A stretch of DNA of 64,000 nt from assembly GCA_020632925.1 (NCBI GenBank), contig JACKER010000007.1, positions 1-64,000 on the forward strand, written 5' to 3'. This DNA is from Alphaproteobacteria bacterium. GTDB lineage: Bacteria > Myxococcota_A > UBA796 > GCA-2862545. Positions 32,905 to 43,898 of the stretch are shown piece after piece (position 1 is the stretch's first letter; each line of letters begins with the position of its first letter). The translations under genes and the position numbers were made by a program. A model generated the notes under the pieces. That model did not search any database. It worked only from the letters and a program-made list of their open reading frames with translations, and was not told where the DNA came from.

Positions 32905-33867
32905 TCAGCGCGGGAGCTCGACGACCTCGCGCACGTTCGGTGCGGGGGCGAGTCTTCCCCACGCCGTCAACGGTCCGATCCACGCCAGCGGCGGCCCCCC
33001 GACGGGCTCGCCAGCCAGCGCGAGCCGCGTCGGAGGTGCGGACCGCTCGACGACCAGATCGGCGAACAGCGCGCCAGCGTCGGCGCTGGCCAGGGCGGGG
33101 TGCCCGGTGTAACCGGGGAAGGGGCGTAGAGACTGCCATCCGAGGGCGACGGCGGCGAAGTCCAGCTCGGCGGCACGCCCGGAGGCACCGAACGCGGCAG
33201 CGATGCGGCCGAGCGCGGACATGGAGCGCGACCGGGGGACGGCGGGACAGGGCGGCAGCTCGATGTGGCGCGGGGAGACCGAGGCCGGCGCCCAGTGCAG
33301 CATCAGGCTCGTCTCGAAGAAGCCCGCGTGGAAGTCGCGGCCGAGGTCGGCGAGGACCCGCTCGGCATCGGGCTCCTCGAGGTGGGCCACGGCCTGGCGT
33401 GCGCGTTCGAGGTCCAGCGGCTCGAGCAGCAGGCGCACGACCTCCTGGAAGGGCGCACACGCCGCGATGCCGCGCCGTCGCAGGTCGACCACCACCTCGT
33501 GCAGAGCGAGGTTGTGCAGCGGGGAGCCGTGGAAGGTCACGATCACGACCCGCCGGGCGCCGAGCTCCTCGACCGACCGCGCCGCGCGCGTCACCGCCTC
33601 GCGCAGGCGGGCGTAGGACACGGGCTGGCTACCAGGTCCCGGCGCGGGCTCCACGCCGAGCGGCAGATCCGCACAGAGCAGCGGCTCGCCGGGCTCGTCC
33701 AGTGCGGCGTGCAGCGCTTCGATCCACCCGAGCGACTGCAGGCGGTCCGTGTCCAGCGGCAGGTGGGGGCCGTGGTACTCGATGGGGTTGGCCGTGATCC
33801 AGGCGACCGCACCCTCGGACAGGCGGCGGCGGGCCTCGGTGTGTGGCAGGTCGAGCAGGCGGATCAC
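32905..33867 (-). CDS. Creatininase-family amidohydrolase
   Basis: 320 residues from a GTG at 33865-33867; the frame upstream of it is Arg/Pro-rich and non-coding in character. The metal-binding motif PIEYHGPHLPLDTD (E30, H32, D39) is the family's E-x-H-G-P-H-L-P-x-x-T-D signature, and FHGSPLHN follows near residue 125. Creatininase-type enzymes hydrolyse cyclic or amide bonds of creatinine or related compounds, and some act in cofactor synthesis (MftE). Substrate here is unknown. Divergent from the lipoprotein gene at 33933. Confidence 0.85.
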   Translation of the reverse strand: MIRLLDLPHTEARRRLSEGAVAWITANPIEYHGPHLPLDTDRLQSLGWIEALHAALDEPGEPLLCADLPLGVEPAPGPGSQPVSYARLREAVTRAARSVEELGARRVVIVTFHGSPLHNLALHEVVVDLRRRGIAACAPFQEVVRLLLEPLDLERARQAVAHLEEPDAERVLADLGRDFHAGFFETSLMLHWAPASVSPRHIELPPCPAVPRSRSMSALGRIAAAFGASGRAAELDFAAVALGWQSLRPFPGYTGHPALASADAGALFADLVVERSAPPTRLALAGEPVGGPPLAWIGPLTAWGRLAPAPNVREVVELPR

Positions 33868-33932
33868 GGAGGTGGGCTCCCGGGACCCCGTAACCACCGG
33901 GGTCCTGCTACGATGGCGCCGCGAGGGTGTGC

Positions 33933-34343
33933 ATGGTCCGCGCGTGGCCTGTGGTGCTGGGGACGTTGATCGGCTGCGGTGGGGGCAACGAGCTCGTCGC
34001 CGAGCTGGACGGGAGCTGGGCGGGGTCGATGGTCGATCCCGAGTCCGGCACGGTCGAGCTGGTGGCCGACTTCGAGTGGCGCGAGGACGAGGAGCTCCTG
34101 TTCGGCACGGTGGACGCCACGCCTCCCGGCCAGGCGGAGCCATGGATCTTCGCCGTCCGCCGCTGGGACACGGGCTCGGGCCTCGTGCTGCTCGACCTGA
34201 CCGACGAGGCCGACGGCACCCGCGGGCTCGACCTCGACGGCACCGTGGACGGCGGCTCCTTCTCGGGCACCGCGACCCTGTCCTACGACTGCGACGGCTC
34301 GACCTGTGGGTACGAAGGCGACTTCGAGCTCACGGCGGAGTAG
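33933..34343 (+). CDS. Secreted lipoprotein
   Basis: 136 residues. Signal peptide with lipobox LIGC (GTLIGCGGGNELV), so probably lipid-anchored. The mature part is acidic and beta-rich: DGSWAGSMVDPESG, then repeated D-G-T-x-D-G-G-S-F-S-G-T, typical of small beta-barrel/lipocalin-like lipoproteins. No known family. Its stop lies 1 bp before the stop codon of the convergent nuclease-like gene. Confidence 0.65.
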   Translation: MVRAWPVVLGTLIGCGGGNELVAELDGSWAGSMVDPESGTVELVADFEWREDEELLFGTVDATPPGQAEPWIFAVRRWDTGSGLVLLDLTDEADGTRGLDLDGTVDGGSFSGTATLSYDCDGSTCGYEGDFELTAE

Positions 34344-34344
34344 G

Positions 34345-35460
34345 TCAGAACGTCGGTTGGAACTCGATCGTGTCGCCAGGGTTGGCCGCGTGGTCCGGGC
34401 CCTGCTCCCAGTCGGTGTCGTCGCGCAGCGCCTTGAACGAGAACGGCGCGGACGGCTCGCTCAGCACGAGCTCCCAGCGATCGGCGGCGGACGGCCAGGC
34501 CCACAGCCCGCGGTACCAGTCGAGCGGGGGCGCGTCCCCGCGGAACGACACCTGCCGCCCGAAGCCCACGTCGACCCGGGCCACCAGGCGCGTGAGCGTG
34601 ACCGTGGGCGGCGTGCGGCGCGCCAGGCGCACCAGCACCCCGGGGTGGTCGGAGACCGGAGGTGAGGTGAGCACGCGTTCGGCGGCCACCGCACCCCAGC
34701 TCGCGCCGCGGTGCACCACCACGTGGTCGATGCCGTCGGCGGGCAGCGCGGACGTGGCGTCCTCGAAGCCCTGGAGGAGGGTCGCGCCGAGCGCCGGTCC
34801 GCCCACCGGGTCGTTGAAGTCGCCGCCCACCACGGTCTCGACGCCGCCGAGCACCAGCGCCGCCGCCGCCGCCTGGCTCGCCTGATCCGTGCGGGAGGCC
34901 TCGTCGAGGTCCAGGTGCACGTCCACGAAGGTCACGCCGTCGACCGTCGCCGCCAGCGCCACGCGGGGGAGCTGGCCGGGCGTGAAGAAGGCGAACGGCA
35001 CCAGCGCGCTCGGGGCCGTGCGGGACAGGACGGACACGCCCTCCTGAGCCTCGTCCGGCGTCCCCTCCCAGGCCAGGTGCGCGAAGTTCCAGCCGCCCTC
35101 CCAGGAGATGCCGGTGGCGGCCGACAGCGCGTCGTCGAGCAGCGCCGTCGCGTCCTCCGCGCCGATGCACACCTCCTGCAGCAGGAGCACGTCGACGTGC
35201 TCGGCCTCCACCAGCGCCGCCACGGCGTCGAAGCGCTCGCGGTTGGTCGCGTAGGGGGTGCCGTCGAGCTTGTTGCAGTGCAGGTTCAGCGACAGCACGA
35301 CGAGCTCGTCGTCGCCCGTGGTGGACCCGCCCGTCTCCTCGGTCGTCGTCTCACCGGTCTCGCCCGTCGGGCCGTCGGTGGGCGCGTCCGTGGGCGGGCC
35401 GTCGGTGCGGTCGTCGGTCGTCCCGCCGCCGCAGCCGAGCAGCGCGACCACCGCGATCAG
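34345..35460 (-). CDS. Lipoprotein with endonuclease/exonuclease/phosphatase domain
   Basis: About 371 residues. It starts with a very short signal and lipobox ALLGC, then a Thr/Glu/Gly-rich linker (about 15-50). An EEP-fold domain follows: LVVLSLNLHCN, DVLLLQEVCIG, VDVHLDLDEAS, VVGGDFND and SDHPGVLVRL, the complete DNase I-like motif set. A beta-rich C-terminal tail of about 90 residues may be a carbohydrate-binding-like domain. No ATG or GTG in the right place is seen. The only start with a ribosome-binding site (GGAG) is CTG at 35458-35460, overlapping the fghA stop. An extracellular phosphodiesterase or nuclease role is likely. Confidence 0.75.
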   Translation of the reverse strand: MIAVVALLGCGGGTTDDRTDGPPTDAPTDGPTGETGETTTEETGGSTTGDDELVVLSLNLHCNKLDGTPYATNRERFDAVAALVEAEHVDVLLLQEVCIGAEDATALLDDALSAATGISWEGGWNFAHLAWEGTPDEAQEGVSVLSRTAPSALVPFAFFTPGQLPRVALAATVDGVTFVDVHLDLDEASRTDQASQAAAAALVLGGVETVVGGDFNDPVGGPALGATLLQGFEDATSALPADGIDHVVVHRGASWGAVAAERVLTSPPVSDHPGVLVRLARRTPPTVTLTRLVARVDVGFGRQVSFRGDAPPLDWYRGLWAWPSAADRWELVLSEPSAPFSFKALRDDTDWEQGPDHAANPGDTIEFQPTF

Positions 35461-36295
35461 GGTCGCTCCAGGGCGGCGGCATGGTGGCGCAGGTGGTCCT
35501 CCACGAAGCTCGACACGAAGTGGTAGCCGTGATCGTAGCCGTCCTGGAGGCGCATCGTCAGCGGGATCCCTGCGCGGCCGCACGCCTGTACGAACCGGTG
35601 CGGCTGCAGCTGCACCTCGAGGAAGCCGTCCGCCGTCCCCTGGTCCACCAGGATGGGCTGGCGCCAGCTCGTGGTCGCCGCCAGCTCGCACGCGTCCCAG
35701 GCCGCCCAGGTCGAGCGGTCCTCACCGAGGTACGCCGCGAAGGCCTTGTGGCCCCAGGGCACCTGCGTGGGCGCGACGATCGGCGCGAACGCCGACACCG
35801 AGCGGTACCGGTCCGGGTGGCGGAACGCCGTCACGAGCGCGCCGTGCCCGCCCATCGAGTGCCCGAACAGCCCGATGCGATCGAGGTCCGCGGCCGGGAA
35901 GGACGACCGCAGCAGCGCGGGGAGCTCGTCCGCCACGTAGTCCTGCATGCGGTAGTGGGCGGCCCAGGGCGCCTGGGTCGCGTTCACGTAGAACCCGGCG
36001 CCCTTGCCCAGATCCCAGCCCGGATCGTCGGCCACGTCGTCGCCGCGGGGCGAGGTGTCCGGCGCGACGAGGATCAGGCCGAGCTCGGCCGCCACCCGCT
36101 GCGCCCCGGCCTTCACGACGAAGTTGTCCTCCGTACAGGTCAGGCCGGACAGGAACATCACCACCGGACAACGTCGGCGTTCGGCGGCAGGTGGTGCATA
36201 GACCCCGAAGCGCATGTCGCAGGACAGCACGTCGGAGCGGTGCGACCAGACCTCCTGCCAGCCGCCGAAGGACCGGCTCCGGGACACGCGCTCCA

Positions 36296-36296
<1 letters not shown>
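35457..36296 (-). CDS. fghA: S-formylglutathione hydrolase
   Basis: 279 residues, esterase D family alpha/beta hydrolase. Catalytic triad: Ser147 in GHSMGG, Asp223 in DQGTADGF and His256 in DGYDHGYHF. It also shows LSGLTCTEDNFVVKAGAQ near residue 50 and GKGAGFYVNATQAPW near 100, both hallmarks of the family. It hydrolyses S-formylglutathione to formate and glutathione, the second step of glutathione-dependent formaldehyde removal. Its ATG overlaps the adhC stop (ATGA), so the two enzymes are coupled. Confidence 0.95.
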
Positions 36297-37405
<1,109 letters not shown>

Positions 37406-37453
37406 GGGGGCCTCCGGAGGTGGGAGATCCTGTGTACCGCGAACCGGTCCCCC

Positions 37454-39220
37454 TCAGCGAGCGAGCGATGGGAACGGCCCGAAGTACCCGGTGAACGCTC
37501 GACGATCCTCGTCGGTGATCCCGTCGGGGACGGGCTGGTCCTTCGGCATCTCCGACCACGGGTGCTGCACGACGGTGGTCAGGTAGCCGTGACCGAGCAG
37601 ATCGGGGATCCAGTGGATGCCGGTGACCTCGCCGCCCGGGGGCGCGACCAGCAGCCGCTGCTTCGAGCCGTCGCGCACGTCGACCGCCCAGAGCACGGCG
37701 TTGACGTGCCCCTTGCCCCACTTGGTGTCCTCCGCGACCATGAGCAGGTGGTGGCCCGGGAGGAACGTCAGGTTGTCCGGGTTGGCGATGCCTCCGGTGT
37801 CGCACCCGTTGCCGAGGGCGTCGATCTCCGCGAGCGGCGTCCCCTTCGTCACAGTGCCCATCGAGCCGATCACGTGCTCGCTGGCGATGGGTGCGCCGGA
37901 CGTGTCCACGACGCCGGCCCCGCTGGTCCCGCCCCAGACCGCGCCGCAGCGGTTCTCCTCGAAGCGCAGCCCGTCCTGCGGAGCGTCGGGCTCGGCGAGC
38001 ATGCGCCCGCGGATCGTGGAGACGGAGAGGAAGACGGTGCCGCTGTCCGGATCGAACGTGATCCCCTCGGTCTTCTCGAGCTCGGTGGTCGCGCCCAGCA
38101 TCGCGGCGTAACGCCGGGACTCGAGCCGGGACGCGGCGAGCGCGGGGTCGGGGACACGCTCCGACGGCGCCGCCAGCTTCAGGCACTCCCGCCCGTAGCC
38201 GTGGTCCACGAACGTGAAGCCCTCGGCGCAGGTGTGGTCGGCGGCGGGCTCCGCGACCTCGAAGATCTCGGAGAACAGCGGCTTGCGCTCGACGAGCGCG
38301 GCGATCTCCGCCTGCGTCGCGTGCCCGAGGCTCACCCACTCCGTGCGGGCCCGCTCGCCCTCGGTCGTGAAGCGCGCGGCGTAGAGCGTGCCCGCGTCGA
38401 GCGCGCCCGCCTCGTCGGCCACGAACATGAACAGGCCCACGGCCGTGCCGTCGTCGGACTGGTAGACCGTGCGGCGGTCGGGCAGCACGTAGGACAGCTC
38501 GTGCGAGAACCGGCCCATCGCGTACCGCTTCGCGGGGACCGGCGTCCCCTGGTCGTCGATGGCGAGCTCGAGCGGCCAGCCGTAGCGGTAGGGAGAGCCC
38601 GCGGCGGGGTCGGTGAGGTAGCGCGAGAAGTCCTTCCACGCGCCGTACAGGTCGCGGGTCAGCGTGCCGTCCGGCCGCCACTGGCGGGCGTCGGGCTCGT
38701 ACTCCTCCGAGCCGAGGTGCGTGCCCCAGGGGCTGACCTGCCCCGAGCACGGGAACCACACGCCGCCCCAGGCGCTCCAGTCGACGGGGCGTGGCTCGCC
38801 GCCGGGGCTCAGCGCGCCGTCGGCGGCCTGGTCGAGCGGCGTCACCCAGATGGCGCCCGGCACGCACTCGAAGTGGCTCACCAGCCAGGGTTTGCCGCCG
38901 GCCACGATCAGGCTGTCGAAGTCCTGGTCCGAGCAGACCTCACCCAGATCGGCGCCCGTCTCCGAGAACATCTCGCCGAAGCCACCGTCGCCCGTGCGGA
39001 ACAGCGTGTGGTAGCTCACGTCGAGCTCGGTCCCGCCGAGCATGGCGCGGGTCGCCCACACCGGGGCGCGCAGGGTGAGCCCGTCCGCCGGGATCTCGAT
39101 GCCCGTCACCGCCAGCGGTGGTCCCGGATCGGCGGGCGCGGGGGGCTCCGGCGCGGGCGTCTCCGGCGGGGTGTGGGAGCCGCAGGCGGCGAGGGCGAGG
39201 GCGAGGGCGAGCGTCCGCAT
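37454..39220 (-). CDS. PhoX-like (DUF839) secreted lipoprotein
   Basis: 588 residues. Signal peptide and lipobox LALAAC at the N-terminus, then a Pro/Glu linker. The body resembles PhoX/DUF839 beta-propeller proteins: LEKTEGITFDPDSGTVFLSVS, NPDNLTFLPGHHLLMVAEDT and PPGGEVTGIHWIPD. PhoX is a calcium/iron alkaline phosphatase, but catalytic residues cannot be confirmed here. It follows adhC-fghA on the same strand but precedes them in transcription, with 48 bp before adhC. The Leu/Ala signal peptide is encoded by a CTCGCC-type hexamer repeat near 39190-39212. Confidence 0.75.
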   Translation of the reverse strand: MRTLALALALAACGSHTPPETPAPEPPAPADPGPPLAVTGIEIPADGLTLRAPVWATRAMLGGTELDVSYHTLFRTGDGGFGEMFSETGADLGEVCSDQDFDSLIVAGGKPWLVSHFECVPGAIWVTPLDQAADGALSPGGEPRPVDWSAWGGVWFPCSGQVSPWGTHLGSEEYEPDARQWRPDGTLTRDLYGAWKDFSRYLTDPAAGSPYRYGWPLELAIDDQGTPVPAKRYAMGRFSHELSYVLPDRRTVYQSDDGTAVGLFMFVADEAGALDAGTLYAARFTTEGERARTEWVSLGHATQAEIAALVERKPLFSEIFEVAEPAADHTCAEGFTFVDHGYGRECLKLAAPSERVPDPALAASRLESRRYAAMLGATTELEKTEGITFDPDSGTVFLSVSTIRGRMLAEPDAPQDGLRFEENRCGAVWGGTSGAGVVDTSGAPIASEHVIGSMGTVTKGTPLAEIDALGNGCDTGGIANPDNLTFLPGHHLLMVAEDTKWGKGHVNAVLWAVDVRDGSKQRLLVAPPGGEVTGIHWIPDLLGHGYLTTVVQHPWSEMPKDQPVPDGITDEDRRAFTGYFGPFPSLAR

Positions 39221-39239
39221 GGCGGCCTCCGCGGGCCCG

Positions 39240-40139
39240 CTATCGAGCCTCGTCGCCGCTGTCCCCCGCCGGGCAGGTCCAGTCGTAGGTCCAGGTCTCG
39301 AGCAGCGCGTCGATCCCCGCTTCGGTCCGGATCACCTCGGCCGACGCCTCGCGCCCGGGGACCAGCCAGGTCCAGGTGGTGGTGTAGATCGCGTCCGGCT
39401 CGTGGCAGACCTCGAGCACCACGTCGTCACCGTCGAACGTCCAGTCGCAGGACCAGTCGACGACCGCGACCCCGCCCAGGTCGAGGTGGACGAGGTGGTC
39501 GCCGTCCCAGACGCTGTTGCGGACGACCTCGGAGATCCCGTCGTCGTCCCAGTCCTCGGTCACGAAGAGCTCGTGGCCCTCCTCGTCGTGCTGCCGATAG
39601 GCGAACCAGATCGGCTCGCTGTTCCCGAAGACGCGCGCCTCCTCGACCGTCCAGCCGAAGGCCTCGTGGCTCCAGAGCTCGTCGTGCCGCTCCTCGATCG
39701 CGCCGTCGCCGCCCTCGTCCCAGATCCACTGGAGCAGGTGGCCGTCGGCGTCGTACTGGTAGGCCCCGTAGCCGAGCCAGGTCGTCTCACCGTCGACCTC
39801 GGCGTCGCGGTCGAAGCGCTGGAGCAGGCCGTCGGGGCGCCAGTCGTACCGCTCGTGGATCCAGGGGCCGTGCTCCCCCTCGAGCGACGTCCGGTACGAC
39901 ACGCTCTGCGCGTGCTCCTCGCCCCAGGTGTACTGCTCCTCCAGCCGCCAGCGGCCCTCGGAGTCCCACCAGGTCGTGTCGCCGAACAGCGGCCGCCCGA
40001 GGTCGTCCCACGTGCGCGTCGAGGTCAACAGCGGCGTCCCGTCCGCCTCGAGCCGTTCCTCCACCCGCTCGCAGCCGGCCCGGGGATCGATGGGCGCGAC
40101 CTCTTCCGGTGGAGCGCACGCGGCCAGGAGGATCAGCAT
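39240..40139 (-). CDS. Lipoprotein with Trp/Asp-rich YD-like repeats
   Basis: 299 residues from ATG 40137-40139. A lipobox (LLAAC) follows only six residues, so the signal is very short. The rest is rich in Trp, Asp and Glu, with repeated motifs of the kind GY-GAYQYDADGHLLQWIWDE and RFDRDAEVDGETTW that resemble YD/RHS-type beta-strand repeats. Family unknown. Same strand as and 20 bp upstream of the PhoX-like gene, so probably co-transcribed. Confidence 0.65.
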   Translation of the reverse strand: MLILLAACAPPEEVAPIDPRAGCERVEERLEADGTPLLTSTRTWDDLGRPLFGDTTWWDSEGRWRLEEQYTWGEEHAQSVSYRTSLEGEHGPWIHERYDWRPDGLLQRFDRDAEVDGETTWLGYGAYQYDADGHLLQWIWDEGGDGAIEERHDELWSHEAFGWTVEEARVFGNSEPIWFAYRQHDEEGHELFVTEDWDDDGISEVVRNSVWDGDHLVHLDLGGVAVVDWSCDWTFDGDDVVLEVCHEPDAIYTTTWTWLVPGREASAEVIRTEAGIDALLETWTYDWTCPAGDSGDEAR

Positions 40140-40199
40140 CCGATCATCGTGCCATCGCGGTGGTCCCGGCGCCACCATAGGCTGGTGTCGGAGCAGGTG

Positions 40200-41226
40200 A
40201 TGACCACCTTGTCGTGGAGCTGGACCCCCGCCGATCAGCAGGCATGGGCCACGGCCCGGAGCCGCAGACGCCGATGGCAGACCGCCGCGCTGGGTGCCCT
40301 CCAGCTCGCCGAGGTCGTGGCCTGGTGCGCTCGCGGCTCGCTCCCGATGGGCACGGTGGAGCTGCTCTGCCTCTGGCTGACCTGGCACTGGTGGAAGGCG
40401 CTGCGGCGCTCCGCGATCCCGATCGACCAGCGCACCGTGCCCGCGACGCTCGAGATCCTGCCGGACAGGGTCCGCTACCGCTACGCGTCGCTGGTGTCCG
40501 AACGCGGCCGTTGCCGCCTGGTGGACGGCGTGCTGACGAGCGACGTCGCCGAGCTCGTGGTGCCGGATCGCGCCGTGCCTCCGGGCGTGGACCTGGCCGC
40601 GCTGCTCGCCGCCCTCCCCGAGGTGCTGCCGCCATCGGACGTGGGAGGGGAGCAGACGTTCCGCTTCGAGCTGACGGATCGTTCGGTCGTCGACCACGCC
40701 GAGTCCTGGGAGCCCTCGTCGATGTCCGGCGCCTGGTTCGTCGCGGCCCTGGTGGCGGCGACCTTCGCGGGTGCCGTGGGCCTGCTGGCGCCCGACCCGC
40801 TCGGGATGGCGCTCGCCTGGGTGACGGGCGGCGCGCTCGGCCTGCTCGCCATCGGATCCGCGTTGGAGCGGTGGGTCGCGCCCGAGCGCTGGGTGCGTCG
40901 GCGCCTCGTGCCGCGACTCCACGAGGCCTCGCCGCTGATGTTCGGCGAGTGGGAGGTGGGCTTCGGGCAGGACGGGTTCTCGTGGCGCAACCCCCGCGGG
41001 TCGAGCGCGATCGGATGGGAGGACGTGGCAGGCCTTCAGGTCGGAGGCCCGTTCGTGGGGGTGGTGTTCCGGTGGGGGACGCACGTCGCCATCCCGGCCG
41101 AGGTGATCGACGAGGAGACGCTGCAGTGGATCGACGCGTGGTGGGCGGCGGCCCAGGACGCACCCGAGCCCGCCACACCGTCCGATCCTCCCGACCCCTC
41201 GGACCTCGAGAACCCGTTCGCCGGTC

Positions 41227-41237
<11 letters not shown>
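40200..41237 (+). CDS. Membrane protein, YcxB-like architecture
   Basis: 345 residues from the ATG at 40200 (GGAGCAGGT upstream). Two hydrophobic hairpins (about 28-65 and 178-222) flank a soluble domain (75-175), and a C-terminal beta-rich domain (240-330; WEVGFGQDGFSWRNPRGSSAIGW) resembles the YcxB/PH-like domain. A Pro/Asp-rich tail ends the protein. Function unknown. The 3' end overlaps the convergent HtrA gene by 11 bp. Confidence 0.6.
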
Positions 41238-42621
<1,384 letters not shown>

Positions 42622-42713
42622 CGGCCGGTCCTCCTGTGGCGGGGGCGAGGATAGGCACGGCCACGCCGCCGGGCCAGCGGACGCGGAGTCTCGTTTCGTC
42701 TACCATCGTCTCG

Positions 42714-43898
42714 ATGGACGACCGCCAGACCTTCCTGCCGCCGGCGTTGGCCCGACTGGTGGAGACCCAGTCGAGCGCCACCGACCTGGCCGCCGAGATC
42801 GCGGCGCACCTGGCCCGCGGCCGCCTGCGCGTCACCCTGGGCCTCGGGCACGAGGCGGACGTCCCGCTGCTGCCAGAGGAGCTCGTGGCCATCGAGCCCT
42901 CCCTGCGCGAGCGCGCCATGGTCGTGGCGGCGATCCGCGTGGACCACGAGGGGTACGCGGTGGAGCGTCCAGCGACCAACTTCGGGGTCTACGTCCGCCG
43001 CGACACCGTGTGGCGGAGCGTGCCCCAGGCGGGCGAGCTGCGCGGCCTGCAGCCGGGCGACGAGATCGGGCTCGGATCCACGCCCGCCGAGGCCGTGAAG
43101 CTGACGCTGCCCCACGGTCCCTGGATCGCGACCACCGCCTACCGCAGCGCTCGACACCGCGTGATCGACCAGTCGAGGCCTGCGTCTGCGGCCATGCCAC
43201 CCACCTCCGATCCCGTCGGGTCCGGGGCCCAGGCACAGGCCCCGCGCCTGCGCTGGCCCTCCGCGATGCCGCTGACCCCGCCGGGCGCCGATCGACGTCG
43301 GACGCCGCCCACGCTCAAGCCCCGCAGCCAGCGGCAAGGTCCGGATCGGCGCTACGAGGCGCGCTTCGCCCTCGCGCTGCAGCACTGGCGGTACGCGATG
43401 ATCACCTTCGGCGGCGATCCGAGGGCGGTGCTGTACCTGGAGGACCCGGCGCTGGCGCGGCTCCGCGCGGCGATCGGGCGCAACGTGGACGCGCCGGACC
43501 GGGGGTACGAGCTGTTCGTGAAGGACCCGACGCCCGACCTGTGGCTCTCGGGGCCCGGCGAGGAGCCGCGCCAGCTCTCCCGGGGGCAGGCGATCCGCAT
43601 CCGCGGTGGCGGCCACACCATCGGCTTCGGCGCCTTCGCGGTGACGCTGCCCGAGCCCGCGGAGGTGACGCCGCGCTTCGGGCCCGGACACCTTCCCACG
43701 ACCGCCGACGTCGCCGCCGTGCTCGAGCTGTCCGTGCTGGAGCTGCGCGACGAGGACCGCGTGAAGACGCGCTACCGCGAGCTCGCCCGCCGCTTCCACC
43801 CGGACCGCACCGCCAACGACCCCGGACCGACCTCTCGATTCGTCGAGCTCCAGCAGGCCTTCGAGGCCTGGAAGAGCGGGTTACCGGGAGCCTCGTGA
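42714..43898 (+). CDS. J-domain protein with N-terminal unknown domains
   Basis: 394 residues. The C-terminal 60-70 residues are a J domain: helix II RVKTRYRELARRFHPDRTANDPG with the HPD tripeptide at 362-364, then FVELQQAFEAWKS. Upstream are two non-annotated regions: a globular N-terminal part (30-140) and an FHA-like or beta-rich segment (about 280-330; SRGQAIRIRGGGHTIGFGAF), separated by a basic/Pro linker. J domains stimulate Hsp70. It is the first gene of the run 42714-60059; its stop overlaps the start of the next gene (GTGA). Confidence 0.8.
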   Translation: MDDRQTFLPPALARLVETQSSATDLAAEIAAHLARGRLRVTLGLGHEADVPLLPEELVAIEPSLRERAMVVAAIRVDHEGYAVERPATNFGVYVRRDTVWRSVPQAGELRGLQPGDEIGLGSTPAEAVKLTLPHGPWIATTAYRSARHRVIDQSRPASAAMPPTSDPVGSGAQAQAPRLRWPSAMPLTPPGADRRRTPPTLKPRSQRQGPDRRYEARFALALQHWRYAMITFGGDPRAVLYLEDPALARLRAAIGRNVDAPDRGYELFVKDPTPDLWLSGPGEEPRQLSRGQAIRIRGGGHTIGFGAFAVTLPEPAEVTPRFGPGHLPTTADVAAVLELSVLELRDEDRVKTRYRELARRFHPDRTANDPGPTSRFVELQQAFEAWKSGLPGAS